A DNA stretch of 60,220 nt, from positions 1-60,220 of IMG/VR virus record IMGVR_UViG_3300020498_000257; one strand, 5' to 3'. The DNA comes from a virus. Within the stretch, counting starts at the first letter, position 1, and every line of letters begins with the position of its first letter. Below the pieces are notes generated by a model. It made no database searches. It was given only the letters and a program-made list of their open reading frames with translations, and was not told the origin of the DNA. A program made the translations under genes and the position numbers. Positions 34,361-43,526 of the stretch are shown one piece after another.

Positions 34361-34503
34361 CAATGACCCCTTAAAGAACGCCAAACATCTACTGCAATTT
34401 CATTAACTACAGATAAAGCAAAAACTGTTATAAAAAGCTGAGCAATAATTAATACTGGAAAAGATTTATTCTTAACCTTTTCTTCTAATAATTCTACGGC
34501 CAT
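34360..34503 (-). CDS. Single-helix membrane peptide
   Basis: 47 residues: MAVELLEEKVKNKSFPVLII then AQLFITVFALSVVNEIAV, one membrane helix. The stop overlaps the adenosyltransferase start and the 5' end overlaps the DUF4430-like gene by 10 bases. It might couple the two products at the membrane; this is inference. Confidence 0.55.
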   Translation of the reverse strand: MAVELLEEKVKNKSFPVLIIAQLFITVFALSVVNEIAVDVWRSLRGH

Positions 34504-34943
34504 CTTACTTCTCCTTTAGTAGAAAATACTAGGCCAAGGTGGTCTCCTGGTTCGACAAAAGTTTCATTAATTCCCTTTTGTGCCCAGCCCCATTCATTTC
34601 TTGGAAATGGCAAGGCCTGATTCTTTTTTACTAACACGGCCCAATATGCATTTTCTGGTGGCATGTCTTGGCATTTTTCAACACTGTTGTTGGGAAAATT
34701 ATTTACTCTGCAGACAACAGCATTTCCATACTTTACTGTTCCCTCTATATTATACCCATTTGTCTTTAATAGATCTAAAGAATTAACTTTACCACTGGCA
34801 CCGACGCATTTCTTTTCTACTGTAGAATTATTTCCGTAGTCTACGTATAGGTTAATGCACTCTGGTTGATTAGAATTTAAAACAAACAATCCTATTGCTG
34901 AACCAATAAAAATAAACACCAGCATAATTCTTTTTTGAATCAT
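34494..34943 (-). CDS. DUF4430-like exported, putative cobalamin-binding protein
   Basis: 149 residues. An N-terminal membrane anchor or signal (IMLVFIFIGSAIGLFVL) leads into a domain with LDLLKTNGYNIEGTVKYG, VVCRVNNFP and MPPENAYWAVLV. This is the DUF4430 layout, which I associate with the beta domain of cobalamin-binding proteins and with bacterial surface proteins. Two cysteine pairs may form disulfides outside. Its adjacency to an adenosyltransferase strengthens the B12 link. Confidence 0.6.
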   Translation of the reverse strand: MIQKRIMLVFIFIGSAIGLFVLNSNQPECINLYVDYGNNSTVEKKCVGASGKVNSLDLLKTNGYNIEGTVKYGNAVVCRVNNFPNNSVEKCQDMPPENAYWAVLVKKNQALPFPRNEWGWAQKGINETFVEPGDHLGLVFSTKGEVRWP

Positions 34944-35278
34944 TAGTTATACCTAACCACATACTTAAGTGCATCTACAAGTTTGTCTATAGACTCCTTT
35001 ACTGAATAATATACGTTCTTCTTATTGTTATTTACTGTGCCAGCTTTATCTTTTGCAATAGTAGAATATACAGAAGCCATGACTCCAAATTTTGTCGACA
35101 TTGCTTGAAGTTCCATAATTAAAACTGGAGCTTTTGCAGATGGAACTTCTGGATTCATTAGGATTTTTACAACAATTGCAAGAGCTTTATCAAGATGCTC
35201 GTCCTTCATATACTCATGAAGGTCATTGAACTCCGTAATATCACTAATAAGCTGTAGGGTATTCTTATCCTCTGTCAT
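34943..35278 (-). CDS. Conserved-type phage helical protein
   Basis: 111 residues, helical: LISDITEFNDLHEYMKDEHL, KAPVLIMELQAMSTKFGVMA, IAKDKAGTVNNNKKNVYYS. Such a protein recurs near replication genes in actinobacteriophages in my recollection; no function known. It overlaps the DUF4430-like gene by one base. Confidence 0.65.
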   Translation of the reverse strand: MTEDKNTLQLISDITEFNDLHEYMKDEHLDKALAIVVKILMNPEVPSAKAPVLIMELQAMSTKFGVMASVYSTIAKDKAGTVNNNKKNVYYSVKESIDKLVDALKYVVRYN

Positions 35279-35369
35279 TTTTAATCCTCTTGTCCCAGTA
35301 ATCTATGAATAGCCCTAGTGGGTATCCAGTAATAAAACCTATCATTAAACCTAATAAAAACATAGTCAT
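35265..35369 (-). CDS. Tiny membrane protein, 34 residues
   Basis: MTMFLLGLMIGFITGYPLGL followed by FIDYWDKRIKN: a single membrane helix with a charged C-terminus. The ATG overlaps the upstream stop (TAATG) and the end overlaps the next gene by 14 bases. Confidence 0.5.
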   Translation of the reverse strand: MTMFLLGLMIGFITGYPLGLFIDYWDKRIKNDRG

Positions 35370-36160
35370 TAGAAGAATAGCCTCCAGATTCCATCGCACT
35401 TTACACCGAATCCTTGTAAAGTAATTCTTCTATCGGTACTAAACGGCGCTGTTGAAAACCCAACTGAGTGCCACTGCTCTCCGCTTTGAATTAACATGTT
35501 GCCTGGGATATGATCAATCACCTCTGGTATTTTATTTAAAATGCTTTCATTAAAAACTTTTTCATTGTATGGGTTTTCATTATAATCATATTCTTTATAA
35601 AGCTTTGAAGACTCAGAGCTTGAATAAAATCCGAAGTCTTCTTGATCCCATAACAAAAATGATGCACCATTCTTTGGCATCTCTAGGGCAAGTGTAAACG
35701 CAATTGTCTCTTCTTCTACATCGCTATATCTAGACCATATATACTCAAGACATCTCTCTTGTCCGTCTGTATGCAAAGACACCCTGCCACGCCGTGGCTC
35801 TTCTGGCTCTTCTACAATATCATTTGGTCTTGCTTCCCCATAAATAAAAAATCCTGGGATGGGACCATCTACAACTAGCTCGGCTGGACCGTACTCTTTT
35901 TCTATATAATGCAAAACCTTATTATATAGGGTTGAAAAATTCTTTTGCAGTAGACTATTGCTTTCTTTAATTAAATTAATTCGTTCTTCAGTTACATCTC
36001 CGTATGGCTCTATATCAAGATATGTTGCAGTCCCTAACGTATAGTGGTGTGTAGGTCCAACAACTCTTTTCCTCCAGTGCTCACTTAGCAAGTCTATCTT
36101 ATTTACATATACTTCACACTCTTCTTTAGACAAAATATTAATAACTGTATGCTTAGCCAT
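35369..36160 (-). CDS. 2OG-Fe(II) oxygenase-like protein, 263 residues
   Basis: The first iron pair is in RVSLHTDGQERC (HxD) and the distal His and Arg in GEQWHSVGFS ... DRRITLQGFG. It is larger than the other prolyl-hydroxylase-type copies and has an unrelated N-terminal half and a Tyr/Glu-rich insert. Substrate unknown. It overlaps the upstream gene by 8 bases. Confidence 0.7.
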   Translation of the reverse strand: MAKHTVINILSKEECEVYVNKIDLLSEHWRKRVVGPTHHYTLGTATYLDIEPYGDVTEERINLIKESNSLLQKNFSTLYNKVLHYIEKEYGPAELVVDGPIPGFFIYGEARPNDIVEEPEEPRRGRVSLHTDGQERCLEYIWSRYSDVEEETIAFTLALEMPKNGASFLLWDQEDFGFYSSSESSKLYKEYDYNENPYNEKVFNESILNKIPEVIDHIPGNMLIQSGEQWHSVGFSTAPFSTDRRITLQGFGVKCDGIWRLFF

Positions 36161-36461
36161 TATAATTTTCCTCCCAAAACTGTATAAGTTCTTCTAAAAT
36201 CGACCATTCAATAATCCCTAACCTAACCTTTGAATCTTTTCCTATAATAATTTTTAGTGCTGGATGCATATCTCTATTTACTTTAAAGGTATCTGTACAA
36301 ATCTTTGCCCAGCTATCTTTGTTTAGAGTAAATGATGATCCTGCTTCTTTGTAATCTACAAGGAACTGCTTCCATTGTGCATCACCCTTTTGATAATCTC
36401 CACGCCCAGAATTCTTCTGTGCTTTTGCGCCGTCTCTTTTAACTTCTGATCTTTCTGACAT
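36153..36461 (-). CDS. Putative PD-(D/E)XK nuclease-fold protein
   Basis: 102 residues. GAKAQKNSGRGDYQKGDAQW followed by FLVDYKEAGSSFTL resembles phage resolvase-like proteins of the PD-(D/E)XK type: Gly-rich basic start, an Asp (GD), then a strand with D-Y-K in place of E-x-K. It could aid junction resolution; the call is tentative. Confidence 0.5.
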   Translation of the reverse strand: MSERSEVKRDGAKAQKNSGRGDYQKGDAQWKQFLVDYKEAGSSFTLNKDSWAKICTDTFKVNRDMHPALKIIIGKDSKVRLGIIEWSILEELIQFWEENYNG

Positions 36462-36658
36462 TACCCAACACTATACCTTGTCTCATGTCCATCTTTACAT
36501 ACCCAACTCATCTCCATTGTTTGGTTATTAAAGTTATAAGAGTCAACATATAAATCGCACTTTGAGCAGGGTCTAATTTGCTGTATAACCTCAACCCTGT
36601 CATCAAGAGAAACAGACTCAATGGTGGTCTTGTTTAAAAATTCATTAAGATTTGGCAT
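36461..36658 (-). CDS. Zinc-binding hypothetical protein
   Basis: 65 residues from MPNLNEFLNKTTIESVSLDD. CSKCDLYVDSYNF and WVCKDGHETRYSV give three Cys and one His. I chose this ATG because the longer one extends into RecA; this still overlaps RecA by 14 bases. Function unknown. Confidence 0.6.
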   Translation of the reverse strand: MPNLNEFLNKTTIESVSLDDRVEVIQQIRPCSKCDLYVDSYNFNNQTMEMSWVCKDGHETRYSVG

Positions 36659-37649
36659 TGATATCCTCAATAAGCTTTTCAACTACATCTGGGTTATCTC
36701 TTAAATAAGTCACAGCTTTAGCACGACCCTGAAGTCTTTCTCCATTTACCGTGTACCAAGCTCCACCCTTTTCAACTGCACCGACCATCTCTGCAACATC
36801 AAGCGTCTCTCCGACCAGATCAACCCCTAGGGACTCTCCTTGGTAATAGAAGTCGTATTGCCCTGAAAGGTTAGGGGGGCCGAGCTTGTTGTAATCAATA
36901 ATCCAATTGACTGGTCTGCCAACTCTTTGTTCAATGATCTTGTCACCAACTTTAATGCCCGCCTTAATCGCATTTGCTTCAGCTTCTGAGGACCATAACT
37001 TAATGACCGTTGAAGAAAAGAACTTGACTGCCATTCCCCCTGTTGGGATATGGGAAGCATGCATAGATCCAAATTGATTTCTTTGCTGTGAGATGAGTAC
37101 CAATAGTGTATTCTTGTTTGCATAGTTTAACATCTTGACTGCGTGAGTCATATCCTTTGCTTCAGCGCCGATTTGCTTGGTGTCTTGCAAATCCTTCATT
37201 TCATTTCCATCTTTTTCAAAATAAATTGCTGGTAATAGTGCAGATATTGAGTCAACAACTATAATGTCTACTCCAGCATCCATAAGTTTTGTAGCAACAT
37301 CAACCATGTCGTTAACAGTCTTTGCTGGAGAATAAATAAGGGAAGATGAATCTACTCCTAGCATCTCTGCCCATGCCTGGTCATATGAAGCTTCAGCATC
37401 AATCCAGGCGCAAGTCTTTCCTTCTTTTTGTGCAAGAGCAATCATCTGTAAGCAAAACGAAGACTTTCCTGCAGACTTATTTCCCCAAACAAGAACTTGT
37501 CGACCATAGCCAAGCCCGCCTTTAAGCGCCATATTAAGGCCAATGCTGGGCGTCTTTTGCTTTTCAACCTTTACATCTTGTGCGGCTTTTACTCTTGCCC
37601 TTGTTTTTGGATCTAGTCCTGCTAGAATATCATCTATTGCTATAGTCAT
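36645..37649 (-). CDS. recA: RecA-like recombinase
   Basis: 334 residues. Walker A is GNKSAGKSS (56-64), Walker B is VDIIVVDSISALL, and LISQQRNQFGSM lies near the L2 loop region. The product forms filaments on single-stranded DNA for strand exchange. It lacks the extended C-terminal domain of cellular RecA in an obvious form. The gene has a leader with GAGAG, not a leaderless start. It belongs to the replication/recombination cluster. Confidence 0.92.
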   Translation of the reverse strand: MTIAIDDILAGLDPKTRARVKAAQDVKVEKQKTPSIGLNMALKGGLGYGRQVLVWGNKSAGKSSFCLQMIALAQKEGKTCAWIDAEASYDQAWAEMLGVDSSSLIYSPAKTVNDMVDVATKLMDAGVDIIVVDSISALLPAIYFEKDGNEMKDLQDTKQIGAEAKDMTHAVKMLNYANKNTLLVLISQQRNQFGSMHASHIPTGGMAVKFFSSTVIKLWSSEAEANAIKAGIKVGDKIIEQRVGRPVNWIIDYNKLGPPNLSGQYDFYYQGESLGVDLVGETLDVAEMVGAVEKGGAWYTVNGERLQGRAKAVTYLRDNPDVVEKLIEDINAKS

Positions 37650-37679
37650 TTTTTCTCTCTCTTTTGTACAATTATATCA

Positions 37680-38069
37680 TTAAAATAAATTGCCGTGAAG
37701 TGCTGGACGAGCCTTATTTATTTCCATTTTCTTAAATAGAATTTCATCTAAACTATGAGATACAAATCCAGCATTTCGCATAGACGCATACAGGTCAAGG
37801 GTTCTAATTAGAATATCAACCATTTCTTCAACAATTTCTTCGGATCCCTTATTCTTTCTAATTGCTTCAAGGACTTCTGTTACTTCTGAATGAACTAATG
37901 CAAGCTTGTTTCCAAATACATCAAAATTCTTTGGGTTGTTCCAAAATCCTTTTTCTATCGCAGTCTCGTGCAGAATCGCAGAAAGGACATCAAGTCCATA
38001 GTCTGTTACTAGTTCTACGTCTTTACTCGAAACTTTCAATGAGCTGGTCGTTATTGAATCCTGATTCAT
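37680..38069 (-). CDS. MazG-like NTP pyrophosphohydrolase
   Basis: 129 residues, helical. KLALVHSEVTEVLEAIRKNK followed by EEIVEEMVDILIRTLDLYAS shows the ExxE and ExxD metal-binding helices of the MazG/all-alpha pyrophosphohydrolases. Such enzymes remove non-canonical nucleotides or lower (p)ppGpp. It overlaps the next gene upstream by 47 bases. Confidence 0.75.
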   Translation of the reverse strand: MNQDSITTSSLKVSSKDVELVTDYGLDVLSAILHETAIEKGFWNNPKNFDVFGNKLALVHSEVTEVLEAIRKNKGSEEIVEEMVDILIRTLDLYASMRNAGFVSHSLDEILFKKMEINKARPALHGNLF

Positions 38070-38274
38070 TTAATTCCTTTAGTGTAAATGTAAATGTTTG
38101 ATCATCTGAGTTGTAATCAACTTGTAATTCTTGATCTTCTGTTCCAGCGTTTATAAACAAATCGGTTGGGACTACAATTTTCCCTAGCGTTTGTATTGCT
38201 GCAATTAAAATCTTTGGTACGCTTAATGTTCCAAATACTTCTTCGGCAGTAGATACCTTAATCTCTTCTGTCAT
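38023..38274 (-). CDS. Hypothetical acidic protein
   Basis: 83 residues: VSTAEEVFGTLSVPKILIAA then a beta-rich acidic part (LQVDYNSDDQTFTFTLKELN). It is translated with the polymerase gene upstream (4-base overlap). I recall such a protein in related phages but not its function. Confidence 0.65.
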   Translation of the reverse strand: MTEEIKVSTAEEVFGTLSVPKILIAAIQTLGKIVVPTDLFINAGTEDQELQVDYNSDDQTFTFTLKELNESGFNNDQLIESFE

Positions 38275-41200
38275 TTTATCTCCTTGATACTTAATGTTCC
38301 ATCATCCAGTTTAGATAATGTTACCTTGCACTTCATTCCCTCACGCATTTTAGCTAGTGTCATTTTATACATTGCTGGGAATGCAATAGCTCTTGTGAGC
38401 TCCTTATCTCTATTTGATAAGATTAGGTGGCTCATCTGCTTTCCAGCTTTGGTCGTATAGGGAGTAAAGTTTACTACAATATACTCATCTTCTTCTAAAT
38501 CGTATTCTTTCCTATATAGGTAGTCAACAAATAGGTCGTTAGACTTTGGATCTATGTCGGTAACTTTAACATACCTTGCAATTCGATTGTCCCCCACCAA
38601 AATAAAATACATCTGGTTTGTTTCAATTTGAGTTTGTTCGGTATGAAATAGACCAACAGTTCCGCTTTCATCTACAAGTTCTACTCTGGCCCAGCCATTT
38701 CCTCGCTTGATAGACTTTACCATTCCAAACATTACAAACGATCCCAGGTCGTCAAACTCATTAATAGGTCTTGCCTGCGCTTTAATTCTTGGAGGAATAC
38801 CCTCAAGATTAAATGTTGGAATTCCTAAATACTCGTAGTAGTTGTCTTTTTCATTTCCTTGCCTTTTGTTATCAGGGAACGCAGCACCGCCGATGGAGTT
38901 AAGAGCAGTAACAGCACGGCTATTAATGCCAGAACCTTTCTTCGATGCTTTCTCAATAAAGTCAGCATAATCACTGTAAGGTCTTCTTTCTATTATCTTG
39001 TTTGCAATATTGTCTGAAATAAATTTTATCTCAGATAGGCCAAATCTAATTGAATCTTTTTGTAAAGAAAAATTAAGTCCCGATTCGTTAACGTGTGGAA
39101 GTAATACCTTGAGACCTAGTCTTTTTGCCTCAATTAAATATTCTGTTCTGGCGTCTTTATCATTTTCGTTTTTAAGAATTGAAAACATGAACTCAAGAGG
39201 ATAATAGGACTTAAGCCAAGCAGTATAATAACTAAGCATAGAGTAAGCAACAGCATGGGAACGGTTGAAAGAATAACCAGCATGCGCTTCAAAGTCGTGC
39301 CAAAGCGCCTCTGCTTTTTTCTTAGTAATGTGTTCTGAAGCCCCAGTAACAAACTTATCCTTGAACTGGTCAAACTCTTTTGCATCTTTCTTCTTTCCAA
39401 TAATCTTGCGGACCTTATCAGCCTCTGCCCAAGTCATACCTCCCAAGTGTACGCATGCCTGCATAACTTGCTCTTGATATATAATAACACCATATGTGTT
39501 CTCGGTGAACGGCTTCATAATAGTGTGGCTAAAGTCAACTGCCTCATTGCCATTTTTTCTATTAATATAGGCAGCGCCTACAGTATTCATAGCTCCTGGC
39601 CTTACAAGTGCATTTGAAGCGGCAAGATCTTCAAACTTATCGACACCCATTTTAATCAATAGGTTTGTGTATGGAGTTGCTTCTGCTTGGAAAACTCCCT
39701 TTGTATACCCTTCGCTTAGCATCTGATAAACCTTTGGATCATCAAGTGAAAGTTTTGAAAGGTCAATCTCTTTTCCTGTTCTCTCCTTGATTGATTTCAG
39801 TGTGTCAGATATTACAGACAATGTCTTAAGACCAAGTGCATCTAACTTAATTAGGCCGATATCAGCAACTGTATCCATATCGTATGCAACAACAGGAATT
39901 CTCCCAGAAACTTTGTCTTGTGAGTCCTCACGAGACTCTACTGGTGCAAACTTTCTTAGATCATCTTTTGCTACAACTACACCTGCAGCATGCACTCCAA
40001 CTGAACGAATACGCCCACGTAGTCTGTCTGCCAGCCACACAACTTCTGGGTATCGCATTCTAAATTCTTTTGTATTTGGAGAATCAATAAAGTCTTCAAA
40101 TGTATCTACAGTTTTTAATGCACGATTTACTTCTTGAAGTGGCACCATAAACACACGAGCAGCATCTCTTACAACGCCCTTATCTTTAAAATAAGTGTAT
40201 GTGGAAATAGAGGCGACGTGCTTAAACTTTTTCTTTAAATAATCCTTAACCTCTTTACGACGACGATCTTCAAAGTCAGTATCAATATCTGGAAAGTCAT
40301 TACGTTCTTCATTAATAAATCTGAAAAACAAAAGGTTATATTCAATTGGATCTACATCTGTAATTCCAAGTGCGTAACACACAAGTGAGCCTGCTGCCGA
40401 ACCACGGCCTGGGCCAACACGGATGTCATTTTCTTTTGCCCAATTAATCATATCTCCGACAACTAGGAAATAAGATGCAAAATTCTTTTTAGCAATAATA
40501 GATAACTCTTCGTTAAGCCTGTCCATATAAATAGGGTCTGAAGCCTTCTGAAGGCTCTCTAAGCCCTTTTCAGCAAGCTCCCTTAGTCTTTCATCGGCAT
40601 CTGTCTTTGGGACTGGCAGAAGGTCTAGGCTCTGATAGAAGTCATATTCTCCTACCTTGTCTGCAATTTCCATTGTATTCTCGTAGATGTCTGTTCGATT
40701 AATTCCAGCCTTATTAAAGTCTGCCTCTATCTCAGAACGGCTTTGAATAAATAAATTCATATCTTGGAATGATATTCTACGGTCAGGATAAAGATAGTTA
40801 AATCTATCTAACATATCCTTCATATTTCTAGACATATCAAAGTCAGCATCTTTATCAAACTTAGGAGATGTTGATAGGATAAGTAATGCTTCTTCTAATA
40901 TTCTATCTTCTTCTTTAGCAAAGTGAGCATCTCCAGTTGCCACCGCCTTTATCTTGAGTTCGTCAGCCAGCTCCAAAAGCTTTGAATTGATTTCTGGCGG
41001 ATTATGAGATTGGACCTCAATATAAAAGTCTTCACCAAAAGTTTTCTTAAAATCTTGGAGTATAAGTTTTGCTTCCGAGAATTCCTGGCGTTCAATAGCC
41101 TTACTAATAAGTCCGTTAAGGCAGCCAGACAATACGATAATACCTTCTGCATATTCTTTTAAAACCTCTCTGTCAATTCTAGGCTTGTGATAAAAGCCTT

Positions 41201-41540
41201 CGTTCCATGCTAGCTCTTGTAGAATATTTATATTCTCCAACCCCTTTTTATTTTTCGCTAGCAAAATAATATGGTTATAGGCTTGAATAGACTTGTCTGT
41301 TTTAGAGGATCTATCAAACCTATCTGTTGGAGAAATGTACGCCTCAACACCAAGAATTGGCTTAATGCCAGTTTCCTTTGCGGCAATTTGCATATCTCTG
41401 TGTGAAGAGAGAGTGCCATGGTCTGTAATTGCAATCGCAGTTTGCCCAGCATCTAGTGCTGCTTGGCATAATTCTTTAGGTGAATTTAGTCCATCCATTA
41501 ATGAATAATAGGAGTGAACATGTAGGTGTGCAAAGCTCAT
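38271..41540 (-). CDS. dnaE: DNA polymerase III alpha subunit (DnaE type)
   Basis: 1089 residues from MSFAHLHVHSYYSLMDGLNS. The N-terminal PHP domain shows HLHVHS; the palm has GRGSAAGSLVCYALGI and NDFPDIDTDFED with the catalytic Asp; the fingers have TGVFQAEA and SFNRSHAVAYSML; OB-fold-like strands lie at the C-terminus. It replicates the phage genome. Using a C-family polymerase is seen in some actinobacteriophages. Start chosen at the TAATG overlap with the upstream gene. Confidence 0.95.
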   Translation of the reverse strand: MSFAHLHVHSYYSLMDGLNSPKELCQAALDAGQTAIAITDHGTLSSHRDMQIAAKETGIKPILGVEAYISPTDRFDRSSKTDKSIQAYNHIILLAKNKKGLENINILQELAWNEGFYHKPRIDREVLKEYAEGIIVLSGCLNGLISKAIERQEFSEAKLILQDFKKTFGEDFYIEVQSHNPPEINSKLLELADELKIKAVATGDAHFAKEEDRILEEALLILSTSPKFDKDADFDMSRNMKDMLDRFNYLYPDRRISFQDMNLFIQSRSEIEADFNKAGINRTDIYENTMEIADKVGEYDFYQSLDLLPVPKTDADERLRELAEKGLESLQKASDPIYMDRLNEELSIIAKKNFASYFLVVGDMINWAKENDIRVGPGRGSAAGSLVCYALGITDVDPIEYNLLFFRFINEERNDFPDIDTDFEDRRRKEVKDYLKKKFKHVASISTYTYFKDKGVVRDAARVFMVPLQEVNRALKTVDTFEDFIDSPNTKEFRMRYPEVVWLADRLRGRIRSVGVHAAGVVVAKDDLRKFAPVESREDSQDKVSGRIPVVAYDMDTVADIGLIKLDALGLKTLSVISDTLKSIKERTGKEIDLSKLSLDDPKVYQMLSEGYTKGVFQAEATPYTNLLIKMGVDKFEDLAASNALVRPGAMNTVGAAYINRKNGNEAVDFSHTIMKPFTENTYGVIIYQEQVMQACVHLGGMTWAEADKVRKIIGKKKDAKEFDQFKDKFVTGASEHITKKKAEALWHDFEAHAGYSFNRSHAVAYSMLSYYTAWLKSYYPLEFMFSILKNENDKDARTEYLIEAKRLGLKVLLPHVNESGLNFSLQKDSIRFGLSEIKFISDNIANKIIERRPYSDYADFIEKASKKGSGINSRAVTALNSIGGAAFPDNKRQGNEKDNYYEYLGIPTFNLEGIPPRIKAQARPINEFDDLGSFVMFGMVKSIKRGNGWARVELVDESGTVGLFHTEQTQIETNQMYFILVGDNRIARYVKVTDIDPKSNDLFVDYLYRKEYDLEEDEYIVVNFTPYTTKAGKQMSHLILSNRDKELTRAIAFPAMYKMTLAKMREGMKCKVTLSKLDDGTLSIKEIK

Positions 41541-41746
41541 TAGTATCCGCCACAGCATTCATTTCTAGTGTGATATAACCTAATTTTAGTTAATATCTTT
41601 TTTGTTGGTGCATATAAATCTTCTTTACAGCATCCACATTTCATATGCCATTCTCTAGCAAAGAAATCGTATACTGCACCTACATAATTTTTATACTTAT
41701 TTGAAACAAATGTCTCAAATGGATCTGGTATCTCGTATGTGTTCAT
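41540..41746 (-). CDS. Small Cys-rich protein
   Basis: 68 residues with MKCGCCKEDLYAPTKK and NECCGGY at the C-terminus, suggesting one zinc site. N-terminal FETFVSNKYKNYVGAVYDFF is helical. Transcribed ahead of the polymerase from a leaderless-type promoter. Confidence 0.65.
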   Translation of the reverse strand: MNTYEIPDPFETFVSNKYKNYVGAVYDFFAREWHMKCGCCKEDLYAPTKKILTKIRLYHTRNECCGGY

Positions 41747-41752
41747 ATTGAC

Positions 41753-41758
41753 AGTCTA
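41753..41758 (-). promoter_or_regulatory. Leaderless promoter (-10) ahead of the polymerase operon
   Basis: TAGACT on the minus strand, six bases before the ATG of the 41540 gene. Confidence 0.5.
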
Positions 41759-41804
41759 CTAAATAGAATAGGGGCAGTCAATAGACTGCCCCTAACTAAT
41801 TAAT

Positions 41805-42476
41805 TTACCAGTCTACGCTGCTGCTTGATGCAGAAGCTTCTTCTGTGTGTCCGCCTTCACCAGCAAAAAATGCTTCTTGCTCTGTGTAAGGTAGGTCACG
41901 AACTGCAGTTGTTTCCAAATCGTACAGTTCGAGTGATGATGAATCAAATGGTGTTTCATCTTTTGCGAGTGGGATGATTGTATAACTTGTGTCCGTCTTT
42001 GTTCCTGAACGTTTGATACGCCACATTAGATTTGTGATTGAACCCATTTCTCCTGCGTATTCAATTAGTGTAGGTGTAATTGTCTTTCCGCTTGAACCTT
42101 GAGAAAGAATTGCCACGTATGGATCTTCTTTGCCGTCATCAATAAGAACGTTTGTATAAAGTCGTGAACGACCTTTCCACCCAGCCTTATAGTCCTTACG
42201 ATGCTGTTCACATCCGTAACACTTACCTTGATCCTCCATAGAACATAAAGCCTTACGGCGATAGTCTTTTGGATTTGTGTGCTCTACGGCAATAAAGCCT
42301 AAGCCATTCTTTTCGTTGTATGTTGGAGAATCTGGATCAAGCTCTTGAAGGAAACGAACCTTCACGCTTTCTGCATCTTCTAACTTGGCCCAACGAGCCT
42401 TCACTCCATCTCCGCTTGAGTGTTGCGGTGCATCCATAACCTTATTTAGGCCTTTTAGTCCTTTAACGATACCCAT
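41805..42476 (-). CDS. Single-stranded DNA-binding protein with zinc site
   Basis: 223 residues. The layout resembles T4 gp32-type phage SSBs: KVRFLQELDPDSPTYNEKNG, a zinc knuckle with ALCSMED...KCYGCEQHR, OB-like strands (LYTNVLIDDGKEDPYVAILS) and an acidic Ser-rich tail ending SSSVDW for partner binding. A canonical ribosome-binding site (AAGGAG) precedes it. It coats ssDNA at the fork together with primase and helicase. Confidence 0.8.
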   Translation of the reverse strand: MGIVKGLKGLNKVMDAPQHSSGDGVKARWAKLEDAESVKVRFLQELDPDSPTYNEKNGLGFIAVEHTNPKDYRRKALCSMEDQGKCYGCEQHRKDYKAGWKGRSRLYTNVLIDDGKEDPYVAILSQGSSGKTITPTLIEYAGEMGSITNLMWRIKRSGTKTDTSYTIIPLAKDETPFDSSSLELYDLETTAVRDLPYTEQEAFFAGEGGHTEEASASSSSVDW

Positions 42477-42533
42477 TGTATCTCCTTAGTTTATAGTTGA
42501 TGGTATAAATCCATCTGTGTTATTAGTATAGCA

Positions 42534-43526
42534 TTACCAACTGACATATTCAATATGAGAAACAGAATTTTTTATACATTGCTGTATTTCCTGATCCGTC
42601 ATATCTCCTACATCTTTTGCGTCATGAGGGTATATCTTACCATAGTCATAGGAAGCCCACAAGATGTCTTTTGTATTTAATCTATTTGCAATACTTAGAC
42701 CAAGCTCACGCCCAGCCTCATCAGCATCAGTCATTATTACAATTGTGCTGAAATATTTATTTAGTAGCCTTTGCTGCTCTGAGGACAGAGATCCTCCAAG
42801 AGTGGCTACAACATTAGGAAAGCCAGCCTGATGCACACGGATTGCATCAAAGCTGGACTCTACTACTATGACATTACTGCCAATTTTTTTAGCACGATGT
42901 ATATTAAACATCGTTTTGCTTTTAGGCAAATTTGTACTATTCTTAAAAGATTTTCCTTCGATAGATCTGCCAACAATTCCAATTGCAATTCCGTCTGGGC
43001 TGTGAACTGGTACAGTAACCATCCCCATATTCTTTGAGTATCCTAGATTAAAATCAATAATTGATTGTGACTCTATGCCCCTAGACTTAAAATAATCTTT
43101 GCCTTCTTCCGCTGAAGAAATCTCAGAGTATAGTTTATCAAGAGTCTCTTGTGGGAACTCTTCAAAGTCTGGTTTCTCTTCCATTAGCCCAGATAGCAAT
43201 TCGTCAAAGTTTTCTAGAGCTTCGTTTTGCTTAGACCCGATAAATCTAAGGGCCTCAAAATCATTCTTGTGCAAGATTCTTTTAACTAACTCAACAAGGT
43301 TTCCAGACTCTCCGCATGCTGGGTTGTAGCAGAGCCACGCTCCGTTCTCACAACTAATGCTAAAGCTTGCCGTATGTCTATTAGAATGAAACGGGCAATA
43401 CAATAATAGGTTATTGTTTGCCTCTGAAGTTTCGTGTAGCCCTAGAGCTTTTACAATTGCTTTTACTTGCGAGACAGCGTACTGCGTGGAATCAGCTTTC
43501 CTTGCGTAATTGCTTCTGAGTGCCAT
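42534..43526 (-). CDS. dnaG: DnaG-like primase
   Basis: 330 residues from MALRSNYARKADSTQYAVSQ. The CHC2-type zinc site is LYCPFHSNRH and CYNPACGESG; the TOPRIM core is VIVVESSFDAIRVHQAGFPN and IVIMTDADEAGRE. It makes RNA primers for lagging-strand synthesis. The ATG at 43577 is less likely because of the deeper overlap with the upstream gene; even this start overlaps it by 64 bases. Confidence 0.9.
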   Translation of the reverse strand: MALRSNYARKADSTQYAVSQVKAIVKALGLHETSEANNNLLLYCPFHSNRHTASFSISCENGAWLCYNPACGESGNLVELVKRILHKNDFEALRFIGSKQNEALENFDELLSGLMEEKPDFEEFPQETLDKLYSEISSAEEGKDYFKSRGIESQSIIDFNLGYSKNMGMVTVPVHSPDGIAIGIVGRSIEGKSFKNSTNLPKSKTMFNIHRAKKIGSNVIVVESSFDAIRVHQAGFPNVVATLGGSLSSEQQRLLNKYFSTIVIMTDADEAGRELGLSIANRLNTKDILWASYDYGKIYPHDAKDVGDMTDQEIQQCIKNSVSHIEYVSW

